Shown here: positions 46,691-58,335 of the stretch, one piece after another
Numbering within the stretch: the first letter of the stretch is position 1
Layout: each line of letters starts with the position of its first letter
Assembly (NCBI GenBank): GCA_011634665.1
Contig: WAEK01000009.1
Span: 558,001 to 622,000, forward strand
Reading direction: 5' to 3'
From: Mortierella sp. BCC40632
Lineage: Eukaryota; Mortierellomycota; Mortierellomycetes; Mortierellales; Mortierellaceae
Length of the DNA: 64,000 nt
Made by a program: the position numbers and the translations under genes
Notes under the pieces: model-generated
The model's database searches: none
What the model saw: only the letters and a program-made list of their open reading frames with translations
What the model was told of the DNA's origin: nothing

Positions 46691-49334
46691 ATTGAAAGAG
46701 TTGTCCTTGAAGTGAAGTTGATTTTTCGTGTTGCCGGTGTAATATGTTGACTGGGTTAGGCAAAAAAAAAAAAAATAGAGTCGGTCCTGTTCTTGAAAAA
46801 AAAAAAAAAAAATGGCTGATCGTGGATGGAAAGTGAAGTAAAGCAGAAAGAAAGAGAGGAAGGAAGAGAGCGAGAGCGAGAGAGAGATGGAAGGAAAGAG
46901 AAGGCACAGGAGAGGCTCGAGAGTCAAGAAATGGCGCGAGATGGTCGGAGAGAGTTTATGTGACTGCAAAATGGTGCAACCACGGATGGCGCAAGAGCGG
47001 AGCTCTCACTCTCTCTTTCTCTCTTTCTCTCCTTTAGACCATATGTTGGACGCTTATTTGGGAGGGAATACAAAAGAAATTTATTTGACCCACTCTTGGG
47101 CATCTTTTTAATCCTCATGGATGCCCTGCTGTCATCCATAACCAACGGTCGGTTAGGTGAAAAAAAAAAAAAAAAAAAAAAAGGGACCTGGTGTATGGAG
47201 GACCGTAGTCACAATCGCATAAGATCCGGACAACGAGTCTCGATAAGTGGCCTGGTACCTCTTCTTCTGTCAGCTCTATTCAGAACAATGGTACTATTCA
47301 TATCCCCACAGAGTTTCTCTCGTCGGACAGACTATCTGAATCGCTATCTGCCGCAGACAAGAGGACTGCGCTGGCATTGAGTCACGCTTCTTTCGTTTTG
47401 TTATATATGACTTTGGATTGGGACCCATTCTCCTTCTAAAATATGCAAACCACGAAAATTTCAAACCATGGGAGAAGGAGAGGGATCAAACCATCGTAGA
47501 GTCCTAGGCGACTTGGTCTATTCGGTCGATTTGGTAAAGCGCCAGGGAAGGGTCCATAGTTCAGAAATCAAGACACACGCGAAAAAAGTGCACTGACTGT
47601 GTCTAGCTTATGATGGAGCTAGGCTAGAGATACAAACGTTTGTATCCGGCGTCGACATTGTGACATTGACATTGGATGGGATTGTCCAGTCATTCTATTG
47701 TCTCAGTCTGAGGAGGGGATGTTAACTTTTCGTGCTCATAATACCAGCGTTTGATCGTCTGGAATAGCTCATGGGGTAGTGTATCCTCAGAAAATATGCC
47801 GCTCTTTTTTTTTTTTTTTTTTTTTTTTTCTCGGGGTCAATGCGTTTATGCACCTTGGGGTTCATTTTGCCCTAGGCTTTGTAACGACATGGTCAAGCGC
47901 GTGTTTGTTGATAGCGGAGGTGCGACCTTGGAGAAAGGAAAAAATAAAAAAAATAAAAAAAAGAGTAGATCGCAAGATCTAGTTGCCGCCAACTCTTTTT
48001 TTTTTTTTGTGTATGTGCTGTATGTAGATGGCGCCGATGGAGCGAGGCGTGACACGTCAAACGTTTAACCAGAAGGTCAACAAAAAAAAACTATCTCAAG
48101 TCCGCTTTGCAAAAAAAAAAAAGAAACCCTCACTAGTCGCCTGAGATCCCCGCATTAGGGGGGTCTCTGTATGGACAATGGGGTATGTTGCGGAGTTGCG
48201 CTTCGTCTCTGCAAAAAAAAAAAAAAAAAAAAAGCTCCAACCATTGCCCATGACCTTTTTTTTTTTTTCTCAATGGAAAGAGGAAGAGGAGAGCCTTTTC
48301 AAATGGCGCATTGAAAGGTGACCAACAACATTGGCCATAATTTTGTTCTTGGGTAAACCTTGCTTGCACCAAAGATGGATAATGTTAGATTTCGACCGCC
48401 TGATGAATGTGGCCGAGGCTCGCTTTATCATTGCCTTAGGTTTTGAACAATCATACTTTCTGAAGACTCTTGCCTAGATGTTCTTGATAACAGAAAGGCG
48501 GCAAGAGATATCAACTTTCTCTCTTCAACCTTTGTGGAAAAAAAAAAAAAAAAAAGAAAGTTGGTCTAAGAGGTAGAATATCAAGCTGCCGTCAGCTCTA
48601 ATCACTTTCGATGTTTGGGCCACTCTCGGAAAAATGAAAATCACAGTAGCATTGTGGGCATCCCCCTGGCAGTTTTTCCTTTTCAACAAGAAAAAAAAAG
48701 GGGTGCGTGGGCAAGAGGTGTGGTCAACATCATGCCCAGATGCATCTATTCGAGGGTGAGCAGTTTTTATCGTCGCTGAGAATTGGTTTGTCTTGTAGAA
48801 TGAAGCTCTACTCTATTCCTACTCCTCCTCGGCAAGTGAACCATCTTTTCGCTTACGATCATATTTTTTTCTCACGTGGCCCAAAAGTGCAGGCTGTGTG
48901 GCTACTTGCTTCGTCTCGATAGCAGTTGAAAGCGTCGCGCGATCCGTTTGGTGTCTGGATAACCTTTGTGTCTCTAGTCCGCTTGCAGCGACAAGACGCC
49001 GAACTGGTTGTTGCAGTTTTTTTCTTCTTCTTCTCGTGTTTCTTCCTCACGTATCCTTTCTCTTTCCTTCTCTCTCTCTCTCTCTCTCTCTCTCCTTGCG
49101 GCTCTCTTCGTGCCCACACACTCTCCCCTTCCTCTCTCCCGCCGCTTTTTATTCTCTCACACACGTACCCTTTTTTTCTTTCTCCTCCTTTTTTTTTTTT
49201 TTTTTTTTTTCCTCTTTGCGCTTTTGCCATCTTCCCACCCTCCACTCACCCTCCTACCATTCCCACCGGATCAAGTCGATCCAAGAAAAAAGAAAGAAAG
49301 AAAAAAAAAAGTACTGCTCTACGCGGACTGCAGC
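46691..49334. other. Divergent promoter region between siroheme and CNNM genes
   Basis: No gene recognised. Near 46800-46890 the plus strand is GA-rich (CT-rich in the siroheme gene's sense), and 49020-49330 is strongly CT-rich (sense of the CNNM gene). Between them is mixed sequence with A/T runs (47161-47182, 47806-47829, 48214-48232, 48539-48555) and a perfect 18-bp palindrome at 47629. Confidence 0.55.
47629..47646. promoter_or_regulatory. Perfect 18-bp palindrome, candidate transcription-factor site
   Basis: GATACAAACGTTTGTATC is identical to its own reverse complement. A second inverted pair, CTAGCT...AGCTAG with an 8-base loop, lies just upstream at 47603-47622. Both sit between two divergent genes. 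Confidence 0.45.
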
Positions 49335-52300
49335 ATGGACCATCGCTCGTCCAGCTACCATTCGTACCAACACGGCGGTGTCATCGGTGCATCGACCGTC
49401 AAGCGCTCGGACTCGGTCACCATCCCCATACCCTCCGAGAAAACGCATCATGGCCAGGACAGTCATTCGACATTGTCTGGAGACCGAAGCAAACGCATTC
49501 GGGAAGATAGCAAGGAGAGTGTCAGGAAGAGCATGAACCAACAGGGTAGCAGCATCAAGGCCCGTGACCGATCGACGACATGGCGTTCCATTGGATTCAA
49601 GAACGTGGTCATCTATGTTCTTCTCTTTTTGAATTTTTTAATTGCCACCAAACTTCTCACGTCGTCCTATGGTCGACCTTCCTCTTACTTTTCGTCGTCC
49701 TTGAATGGTCAACAGGCGACTCTGAAGCATGGCAACCAGCAGTTCCGAGGGTTGGAAGACCCAACGGACGGCAATGAAGGCGATGGTGGCAATGGCGATG
49801 AAGGAGAGGACCCATTCCCATTCGACCTTGATTTTGATTTCTGGATAAAGATGGCGCTCATTGTCTTTTTGGTCTCGATTGGCGGTATTTTTGCAGGCAA
49901 GTACAACTCTCTCAAAAAAAAAAAAAAAAAAAAAAAAAAAAACAGCGCTCCTGCATAGAGTACCCTTTCCTCCTCTTCTTCCTCTTCCTCTTCCCTCCTT
50001 CTCCGAAGGATCGATACCGCAGGGATTTGAGCCTTTTATGCTGTGCGTGTGCATCTGGCCTAGAATGGCATAGTAATTTAACTCCTCTCTCTCTCTCTTT
50101 CTCTTTCTATCACTCTCTATCTCTAATCCTACCTTAAACTCCTTTGGATTCGCTCTCTTTTCTCCACATACACAAACACGATCGAGACAGGTCTGACAAT
50201 CGGATTAATGGGGTTAGACGAGACGAATCTGCACGTCCTGATGGCGTCTGGATCACCAACAGAACAGGTTCATGCTGAAACAGTTTTCAAGCTACTGTCG
50301 CGTGGAAAGCATTGGGTCCTTGGTATGTGGAAAAAAAGCATCTTTTTTTTTTAATTTTTTTTTTCTTGCCCGCAAGAAAGAAAGATAATCTTGATCTTGC
50401 TCTCTTTCCTCTCATTTTTCTCCCACTGACATCATGCAATGGTGCAAAGGAGGAAGAATAGTATTCCAACAATTGAGTTTTGCTGTTGTTACACTTTCAA
50501 TTGCTTGAGCAAAGACCTCCCCTTTCCTTTACTAACTTTCCTGCCCTTTCTATCTATCTTCTTCTATCTAGTAACCCTCTTGCTAGGCAATGTCATTGTG
50601 AACGAAACTCTTCCCGTTGTACTAGACTCGGAGCTAGGGGGTGGTGTTGTCGCCATTTTGATCTCGACCGCATTGATCGTCATCTTTGGAGAGTAGGTTG
50701 TCTGCAAAGAAAGAAAAAAAAATCACAGCCATAGGCGTCGTTTCGTCCATGAGATGCATGACCCCACTGACCTCCAAGATTCTTCACTTTTTCGTCCAAA
50801 CAGAATCATCCCTCAAGCAGTGTGCGCGCGTTATGGGCTTGCGATTGGTGCATTTTGCGCAAAGCCAATGCTCGTTTTCATGTATATTATGTCGCCTGTA
50901 GCCTATCCAATTGCAATGTTGTTAGATTCTTGGTTAGGGGTGCATCATGGCACAACTTATCGCCGTACAGAGCTCAAGACCCTAGTTTCGTTGCATCAGG
51001 TGGACGGCATCGGCGAGTTGACCGATGACGAGGTGACCATCATTGCCTCGGTGCTAGATCTCAAGGACAAACCTGTTTCGATGGTGATGACTCCACTTGA
51101 AGATGTCTTTACGCTCAGCGAGGATGCTATTCTTGACGAAGAATTGATGGAAGAGATTGTGTCTGCAGGGTACTCGCGTATCCCAATCTACCGCCATGAT
51201 GACCCCAATAACTTTATTGGCATGTTGTTAGTCAAGCGACTGATCACCTATGACCCTGAAGACCATATTGCTGTTCGACAATTTACTATCAACTCTTTGC
51301 CAGAGGCAGCGCCCAATACCAGCTGTCTCGACATTCTCAACTTTTTCCAGGAGGGCAGGAGCCACATGGCAATCGTGACTTCGGAACCTGGGCCATTTGG
51401 ATATCCAGTGGGCGTTATTACACTCGAGGATGTGATTGAAGAGCTTTTGGGTGAAGAGATTGTCGACGAATCGGACGTCTATGTAGATGTTCACAACAAG
51501 ATCCGAGTCATCCGAAAGCAAACAAGGAACGTCAACATGATCAAGAATCTCAAGAATTTACTCCAGTCGCCAGCACTCAGTGACGCTGCAACCCCTCTTC
51601 TTGCTTCTTCTAACGCCAAACACAATCCCTCCACGACTGCCGCAACAGCAGCGGCAGTTGCAGCGGCCACGGCAGCAGCCACAGGCGCAGAAGGACATGC
51701 AGAGGTTCTGGTTCCAATGGATGGTGGCAACAGCTATATGGCGACAGGAAAAACTATTCTTCAAGCACAAAAATCCATGATGGACCACCCCTGGGAGAGC
51801 ACTCCTCTTCTTGACAAGGATGGCACGGAGCACGATTGTGCATTCAAGACGGATCCTTTTACGAAGCATGGTTCGCCCTTGGATTCTCGAAAGCATGAAT
51901 CTGCACCCACACTGACAGAGCATGCTTCAGTGGAAAGGTTTGAGCATGATGACGATTTGGTCGACACAGCCAAGTCTTCCAACAGCCCTATTTCCCAGGC
52001 GACCGTTGCAGAAGGATTGACACATTCACCAAAGGAGGTGCCCATCGTAGCGACTGTCAGCAGTGGTAACGGGCAATTGACGACGGTGGTAGAAACACGA
52101 TCACCACCACCTCAGGCCCCAGAGCCACCTCAACACACCTCTCAGATCACGACGGCTTCTGTGACTGACTCGAGTCAACAGAACACTGTGTCACTGTCGA
52201 CGGAGCCACCCACTGTGGAGACGGTTCCACCAAAGACAGAGACGGTGGTAGTGAAGATGAACGAGTCACCGGCGCCATCTGTCCAAGCGCCATCATCTAT

Positions 52301-52349
52301 TGCCTCATCCTCCAAGAAGAAAAAGAAAAAGAAAAAGTCGAACAAGTAG
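49335..52349 (+). CDS. CNNM/CorC-family (DUF21-CBS) ion transporter, Mam3-like
   Basis: Exons 49335-49896, 50191-50322, 50572-50692 and 50804-52349 splice in phase to about 786 residues. Residues 89-108 are hydrophobic (first membrane helix), and a second helix at ~168-190 runs through the first splice into the DUF21 signature [33 protein letters not shown] and [19 protein letters not shown] follow. The CBS pair lies at residues ~380-520 ([54 protein letters not shown]). The tail is Ala/Ser/Pro/Thr-rich and ends in a Lys-rich stretch. Relatives (yeast Mam3, animal CNNM) are membrane proteins linked to Mg2+/Mn2+ handling at the vacuole or plasma membrane. The first intron (49897-50190) keeps frame only with a GC donor (GCAAGT). 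Confidence 0.92.
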
Positions 52350-52853
52350 AGATGCAGAGAAATTAGGCTCTCCACATACACACACACACACACACACGCC
52401 CCTATCTTTCTCTCTTTTTTCTCGTATTGGCATCAATTTCTTTCCAAAAAAAAAAAAATCTATCTCTGCATCCTTTTGCAATGTCAGACATGAACCTATT
52501 TTTTTTTTTTTTTTTTTTAACTAGGCTGTCCTTGTACCACCATTGTACTAACTACATTTTAACGTTTTCTGGAAGGAGACAAAAAAAAAAAAAAAGGCAG
52601 TCTTTTCTGACGGGAAGCGAGGAGGGCGTTGTCGCTTGTTGGAGACATGTTTCTCACGAGGCTATGTAAAGCTGCGAGAAAGAGAGTGTGTGTGAGAGAG
52701 GGAAAAAAAAGGTTTCTCTCTCCTTTCTTCCTCTTTCCTTTCTTTTCTACCTGCTCCCTCCCTCTCCCTCTCTCTCCCCAGCCAGCCAAGCAAGCCAGAA
52801 GAAAGAGCCATCATTTTACAACAGGATCCTCGACCAGGAAGCCAATAAAAGTC
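52350..52853. other. Intergenic, leader of the F-box gene
   Basis: No gene. CA repeat at 52376-52397, T- and A-runs, and a CT-rich stretch at 52710-52780 just upstream of the F-box start. Confidence 0.55.
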
Positions 52854-54332
52854 ATGAGTCAACAACAACAGGGTGGCTACGTTGCTCAGGATCAGGACTC
52901 GAAGCACTCTCTCTTTGATGTCAACCAAACACCATGCGAGGACAATAGGAGAGAACAACATTGTTTGGGCCTTGTGGAAGAGGACTTTTTCAAACATCAG
53001 ACTCCTCCTCTTCGACCGTTAGAGAACAACAGGGGATTGGATAGCGCAACAGGAACAACGTCTCTAGAGAGCAACACACTGACCAAGGAAGAACCACCTC
53101 GGAATTCAAGCCGGATCCATTCAAATCACTCGATGCAATCCCTTGCAGACTCGCTCTCTGAGCTAGAGCTTCTTCGAGCCAGAGCAAATGAAGGTCAAGA
53201 CGATCCAGTCAGTCTAGAAGGAATCCATGGAGCTAAGGATGTGTACGACCTACTGCCACCAGAGACTCTGGACCATATCTTGACCCATCTAGATCGTCCC
53301 ACACTTTTCCACTGCGTGACCTTATCCAAACGATGGTCGCAAAGGGTCATCCCCCAAATGTGGCGATCACCCTGGGCAAATTACTACATGGCTTGGGCTA
53401 AACTGGTTCAGACGCTTAACACTACCTCGACCACAGGATATCACCATTGGCTCCTCCAACGATCCTCGGATGCGACTCTTGATGAAAAGGACTCGACTCG
53501 ATCCTCCCCTTGTCCACCATCGGCCTTGGCCTTGGCCAGTAAGGAGAGCTGGTCCCCATACAGCCCATTGATTCAAACACTCGATTTCTCTTCACTCTAC
53601 TATATCGTTTCAGACAACTTTTTGGGGCAACTTCTTCCCCATACACCCAACCTTGTCGAGATTATCATCAATTCCCCAAAGCAATTCTCGGACGATTCAC
53701 TTGGACTGTTGGGACAACATTGTCCCTCCTTGAAACGATTGGAACTTCCGGGTTGTACTCGAGTGACGGACAAGGGATTCTTTTTCATTCTTGATCAATG
53801 TTCTTTGCTCTCTTCGATTGGACTCTCGAATGGAACTCGGATCAGTGATCGGTCTATTCAAAAGATGGCCTATCGATTGTCGAGTCGGTTACGGTCCTTG
53901 AATGTGGCAAATGCGGCTCTGATCACAGGATTGGACCCAGGATTGACCACCTTGGCCAACTGGTGTCGAAACCTTGTATCGGTCAACATGGCCAATTGTC
54001 AATTTGTTCAAGATCCACTCTTGGCTCGATTTTCGGATTCGTTGTTGGAGTTGAATATTTCTCATTGTTTGGAGATTACGGACAAGGGAATTGAATCCTT
54101 AGCAGAGGCCTGTCCAAGATTACGAGTGTTGGATTTGACGGCATGTCTGTTGGTGACGGATCAAGGAGTGTATGCGGTTGGTCAAGGATGTCGAGAGTTG
54201 AAACGACTTGTGTTGGATGATCGATATGGACGAGTGACGGAGGAGGTTCTGATTCAGTTCCCGTCCTGGGGAACAGAGGTCTTGCAAAGTCGACGGAAGC
54301 TTGGATGGAGATCTGGGTCAGGTCGTGTATAA
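52854..54332 (+). CDS. F-box / leucine-rich-repeat protein
   Basis: A single-exon 492-residue protein. The upstream in-frame codons are Ser/Leu/Phe repeat translation, so the ATG at 52854 (MSQQQQGGY) is chosen. Residues 1-125 are disordered. Residues ~131-172 form an F-box (YDLLPPETLDHILTHLDRPT, then a CVTLSKRW-type end). From ~245 onward there are AMN1-type LRRs (CPSLKRLELPGCTRVTDKGF, LLELNISHCLEITDKGIESL, CPRLRVLDLTACLLVTDQGV). Such proteins are substrate receptors of SCF ubiquitin ligases, with Skp1 bound by the F-box and the target by the LRRs. The target is unknown. It is followed by an A-run and an AATAAA at 54388. Confidence 0.92.
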   Translation: MSQQQQGGYVAQDQDSKHSLFDVNQTPCEDNRREQHCLGLVEEDFFKHQTPPLRPLENNRGLDSATGTTSLESNTLTKEEPPRNSSRIHSNHSMQSLADSLSELELLRARANEGQDDPVSLEGIHGAKDVYDLLPPETLDHILTHLDRPTLFHCVTLSKRWSQRVIPQMWRSPWANYYMAWAKLVQTLNTTSTTGYHHWLLQRSSDATLDEKDSTRSSPCPPSALALASKESWSPYSPLIQTLDFSSLYYIVSDNFLGQLLPHTPNLVEIIINSPKQFSDDSLGLLGQHCPSLKRLELPGCTRVTDKGFFFILDQCSLLSSIGLSNGTRISDRSIQKMAYRLSSRLRSLNVANAALITGLDPGLTTLANWCRNLVSVNMANCQFVQDPLLARFSDSLLELNISHCLEITDKGIESLAEACPRLRVLDLTACLLVTDQGVYAVGQGCRELKRLVLDDRYGRVTEEVLIQFPSWGTEVLQSRRKLGWRSGSGRV

Positions 54333-54333
54333 A

Positions 54334-54334
<1 letters not shown>

Positions 54335-54367
<33 letters not shown>
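54335..54367 (+). repeat. A-run of ~33 bases right after the F-box stop
   Basis: Homopolymer beginning three bases after the TAA, inside the F-box gene 3' UTR. Confidence 0.85.
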
Positions 54368-54369
<2 letters not shown>

Positions 54370-54387
54370 AAATACACTTGAGAATCA

Positions 54388-54393
54388 AATAAA
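54388..54393 (+). terminator. Candidate polyadenylation signal of the F-box gene
   Basis: AATAAA lies 56 bases after the stop codon on the same strand. Confidence 0.45.
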
Positions 54394-54947
54394 ATCAGAA
54401 TCTCCTTTTTTATATATATTTATAAAAGGGAGGGAGGAGGAGCGCACACTATTTCACCATCGCCTTGTGCAGGTCTGCTGCTACGCTACTTTAGTGAAAG
54501 TAGATTTCCCGCGAGTCGCTAGGTTTAAAAAGAGGAGAGAGAGAGCGAGAGAGAGAGAGAGAAAAGAGATAAAGCGAAAGGGAGCAAAGCCACCATCAGA
54601 GAAAATGGTGGCGAGCATGCCGACTTTGGGGTCCGTGTTGAAATCCTCTGACCGCTTGCATCATTTCGTCGGATCTCTGTTGATTTTGTTGCAAGCATTC
54701 TCTGAGCCAGGACAAGGACGGACTAGGGAGTCAGTACACAGGACCACCACGCCTGGATCGGGCCCATCATTGCCTCGACCATTCCAAAAAGGATTAGACG
54801 GGAGGGCAGCCCTTGACATCCAAACGTCTGCTCTTTTTTTTTTTTCGGTTCAAAAAAAAAAAAATAAAAAAAAAAAGGCTTTTTTATTGGCCTTGCCATC
54901 TGGCTCGAGTAGTAACGAGGAACGCCTACCACCCTCTATTCTCACCC

Positions 54948-57140
54948 ATGACACTCTCACCTCAACTCGTCGCAGCCACGATCGGGGATGATCCCGACTT
55001 GACAAAGGACATTCAGGGCCTGGTCAAGACTCATCCCGATGTCACCCCGATCGTGACCCGTCTTCTCACTCATTTTCAATCTCGTCTCTCGGTCATGTCC
55101 CCCCACGCCTCTGCATCGCCTCCAGAGACGAAACGGCTTAAACTGGATCCTGCTGCAGGGATTGCTCAGTACTTTGGACGAGCCCCAGCAACCTCTTCTT
55201 CCCTTTCGGGACCCGCATCCGAGAGTAACGCGGCTTTATCGACAAGCACCTCTGCATCAACAGCTGGACTCCCTCCAACACCTACACTCACCGCAGTTAC
55301 TACTTCTACCTCCACTACTCCGTCACCTCCACAGGACCTGGGACCCATCCTCTACAGCACCTCACCACTCTCATTCTTGCACCCTGTTCGCAAAAAACTC
55401 GTCCTTGCCTTCCACACTAGGGGTCTAGCTCTCTACAACGGTACTGCTGCCTCTTCCATCAACGCACAGACCAGGAACGTCCACCACCCAGATCTAGTGG
55501 CCCAGGGGCCTTATCATGCGATCCACCGCGTCATTGCGGTTCCCTTCTTGGAGAGAGCTACCAAGCAAACGGCGGTTCTTTTCTTCTTTCGACATGTAGC
55601 CATGTCTTCGCCCAAGGATGCCATCTGGGCAGTTCCTCTGGCAGACGATGGCAAAGATTTTACGATCCAGTTTTATCGTCCAGTGCCCTCAACACCACCT
55701 TCGACGGATCAGGAGATATTACAGGAGGATCTTCTCTCGCCTACGACGACGGTTTCGGCACCTATTCCTTTGTATGCACGCAAGCCCGACCAAGTGGTGG
55801 TGTCGATCATTTCGTATTTTGTATTTGAAGCACAATCTCAAAAACAATCGACGACGACGACGACGACAAAAGAAATCATGGATCGAAAACAATTCCTCGA
55901 GTCTAAATTGATTATCCCCAACCCAACACCAGGACCTCCCTATGCTTGTTTTACAGCCCATCTCAAATCCAATCCTGGAACGATTTATCTTTTACCCGCA
56001 GGGTTATTGTTTGCATTCAAGAAACCGGTCATGTTCTTCCCGACGAGGAGTATTCAAGCGATTGGATTTCATTCTGTCATGTCAAGAACTTTTGATTTTG
56101 AGGTGGTATTGGATACAGATTACGCGAGTGTTGAAGATTGTGAGGGAGTTCCACCCGAGAATCGATCCAAGGAAAGTCAACTTGCCTCTCAACAACAGCA
56201 ACAACAACAGGGCAATGGAACTACAGCATCGACCTTGATCAGTCAAGGAGGAAGACGTGCCGTTGGGTTTGGAATGGTCGATACAAAAGAATTTGCTCGG
56301 ATGGAGGATTGGATTCAGAAATCAGGCATTCGGGATCGATCCTTGAGTGAAGATTTGAAGGCCAAGGATAAACCTTTGTATTCTAGCTCTGCCTTGTCTA
56401 AAAAGAAACGTGACAGGGCCGAGGAAGAAGGTGAAGAAGATGAAGAAGATGAAGATGTATCAGGATCAACTCGAGCCCATACAAACGGAAAGGCCAACAC
56501 TCCTCCAGAGTCAAATGCCATGGTCATGGACGATGACGATGACGATGATGAGGATGACGATGATTTTGCGCCAACGAGTGAGGATGAGATGATGGTGGAG
56601 GAATATGACTCGGCTGCTGAAGGCTCAGATACGGATGAGGATGTTAACAAGAAAGAGATGGATGAGGTGGAGGAAGATGAGGTGGAGGAAGAAGAAGTCA
56701 AGCCTTTGAAAAAGACGAGCAAAGTCGCTCCAACTCAAGCACAGCAGGGATCTGCTCAAAGCAAACCAGGAAAAAAGAGAAATGCTCCTGCAGATGATGA
56801 TGAAGAGAGTCTAGGCGAGGAGGACAGTGAAAGCGATGACGACGACGACGATGATGATGATGAGGAAGAAGAGGAAGAAGAGGAAGAAGAAGAAGAAGAA
56901 GCGGACGATGAAGAGGAAGAAGATGAAGAAATTGAAGAGGCCGATGAAGTCGATGAAGAAGCTCCACCCCGTGCAGGACAAGTCGAGGAGGATGAGGAAG
57001 ACGAAGAGGACGAAGAGGACGAAGATGAAGAAGATGGAGCGGAAGAAGATGAAGAAGAAGAGGAGGAGGAGGAGGAGGACAGCGTACCAAGGAACCTGGA
57101 GGATGAGGATGAGCAGATTGATGAACTGCAAGATGAATAG
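54948..57140 (+). CDS. Rtt106-like histone chaperone with long acidic tail
   Basis: Single exon, ~730 residues, starting MTLSPQLVAATIGDDPDL (the first ATG after the homopolymer-rich leader). Residues ~115-440 look like the tandem PH-like domain of the Rtt106/Pob3 middle region: PILYSTSPLSFLHPVRKKLVLAF, YHAIHRVIAVPFLER, KQTAVLFFFRH, YACFTAHLKSNPGTIYLLP and GLLFAFKKPVMFFPTRSIQAI, the usual conserved blocks. An RAVGFGMVDTKEFARMEDWI segment follows. Residues ~490-730 are almost wholly Glu/Asp with a few Lys-rich breaks. Family members bind H3-H4 and help deposit nucleosomes behind replication; the acidic tail is typical of histone chaperones. Nuclear location expected. Specific subfamily not resolved. 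Confidence 0.85.
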   Translation: MTLSPQLVAATIGDDPDLTKDIQGLVKTHPDVTPIVTRLLTHFQSRLSVMSPHASASPPETKRLKLDPAAGIAQYFGRAPATSSSLSGPASESNAALSTSTSASTAGLPPTPTLTAVTTSTSTTPSPPQDLGPILYSTSPLSFLHPVRKKLVLAFHTRGLALYNGTAASSINAQTRNVHHPDLVAQGPYHAIHRVIAVPFLERATKQTAVLFFFRHVAMSSPKDAIWAVPLADDGKDFTIQFYRPVPSTPPSTDQEILQEDLLSPTTTVSAPIPLYARKPDQVVVSIISYFVFEAQSQKQSTTTTTTKEIMDRKQFLESKLIIPNPTPGPPYACFTAHLKSNPGTIYLLPAGLLFAFKKPVMFFPTRSIQAIGFHSVMSRTFDFEVVLDTDYASVEDCEGVPPENRSKESQLASQQQQQQQGNGTTASTLISQGGRRAVGFGMVDTKEFARMEDWIQKSGIRDRSLSEDLKAKDKPLYSSSALSKKKRDRAEEEGEEDEEDEDVSGSTRAHTNGKANTPPESNAMVMDDDDDDDEDDDDFAPTSEDEMMVEEYDSAAEGSDTDEDVNKKEMDEVEEDEVEEEEVKPLKKTSKVAPTQAQQGSAQSKPGKKRNAPADDDEESLGEEDSESDDDDDDDDDEEEEEEEEEEEEEADDEEEEDEEIEEADEVDEEAPPRAGQVEEDEEDEEDEEDEDEEDGAEEDEEEEEEEEEDSVPRNLEDEDEQIDELQDE

Positions 57141-58176
57141 AGTCTGTTCTACAGTGTAGTCCTTTTCTTTTTTTTCTTTCTTTCTTTCTTTTATTTTTCT
57201 TTTCTTTTTTCTATGTCCCCCTCCCCCCCCTCCATCTACCTTTTCTTGAACATCTGCAAGATGCACAAAAAAACTTTCTTTTTTTTTTTTTTTTTTTTTT
57301 GTTTATTTATTTATTTATTTTCTTTTCTTTTTATACACCCCACCCCCACCCCCACCCCCTTCCCTATGCACCTTCCCCCTCTCCCCATAAAACGTTGTAC
57401 CCCCATTATTTTTTTTTCTATATTGTCTGTGGCCATGTATGTAGTGGAAATGAGAAAGAAAGAAAAAAAATTATCACTGAGGAAGTGAACCTTCTTTTTT
57501 TTTTTCTTCTCTTCTCGTTTTGAACTTGACTGTCCTAATTTGGTACGAGGGCCCTTTCACAGTTTCAGGGACCTCAAATTCCAAGAAAAAAAAAAAAAAA
57601 ATTACATACGTATGCATTTTTGGGGACCCTGGGCTCTTGTTTCGCGTTTCGCGAAAGAGCGGGAAAGAAGAGAGAACGTGTGTGTGTGTGAAAGTGAGTG
57701 AGTGAGAGGGATCCAGGGAGGGGAGAGAGAGAGAGAGAAGGTAAAGGTAGTGCGAAAGGAAGGGTTGCACATACACTAAACGATTCTAGGACCTTCAAAA
57801 AAAAAACAAGGAGTCAAAGACCCTTGGTCCTGTCTAAAAAGAAAAAGCAAAGGCAGCAGCAGCAGCCACGCTGTGGCGCGATCCTGGCTCTTCCTTCAAC
57901 AAAATCAATATCCTATTTTGAGAGAGATGTCGAAAGTGAATACGAAAGAAAATAGTAACTCATCATGTCATCCTCAGCTTTTTTCTATGACTCTGGTCTA
58001 CAATTTTTGGTGTGCTTTATTACAATACTTATTGGGGTCGTCATCGGCCGGAAACGAAATGGAAGGGAGCCTTGACTCCTTGAACAAACAATTTTTTTTT
58101 TACGGCAGGAGAGAGAGAGAGTATGTGTGAATGTATGTCTCTCTGTGAAGGCAAAGAGATAATATGAAAATAATAT
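57141..58176. other. Convergent 3' intergenic region
   Basis: No gene recognised. T-runs (57280-57300), four TTTA units at 57302-57320 (AATAAA motifs on the minus strand), C-rich patches, A-runs and a short GT array (57678-57690). Confidence 0.55.
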
Positions 58177-58294
58177 TTATAGTCGATAGTCGATCTCAAA
58201 GAGCAAACAGGGCGTTGTTCTGGTTGCCATGGGGATCGTATTCTGTAACGAATTGTCTGAACACAACCAGTGGCCATCGACAACAAACTTGAAG

Positions 58295-58335
<41 letters not shown>

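Larger units (their letters stand above)
54333..54947. other. Intergenic between F-box and Rtt106-like genes
   Basis: No gene recognised; GA-rich near 54530-54570, mixed T/A homopolymers near 54834-54876. Confidence 0.5.
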
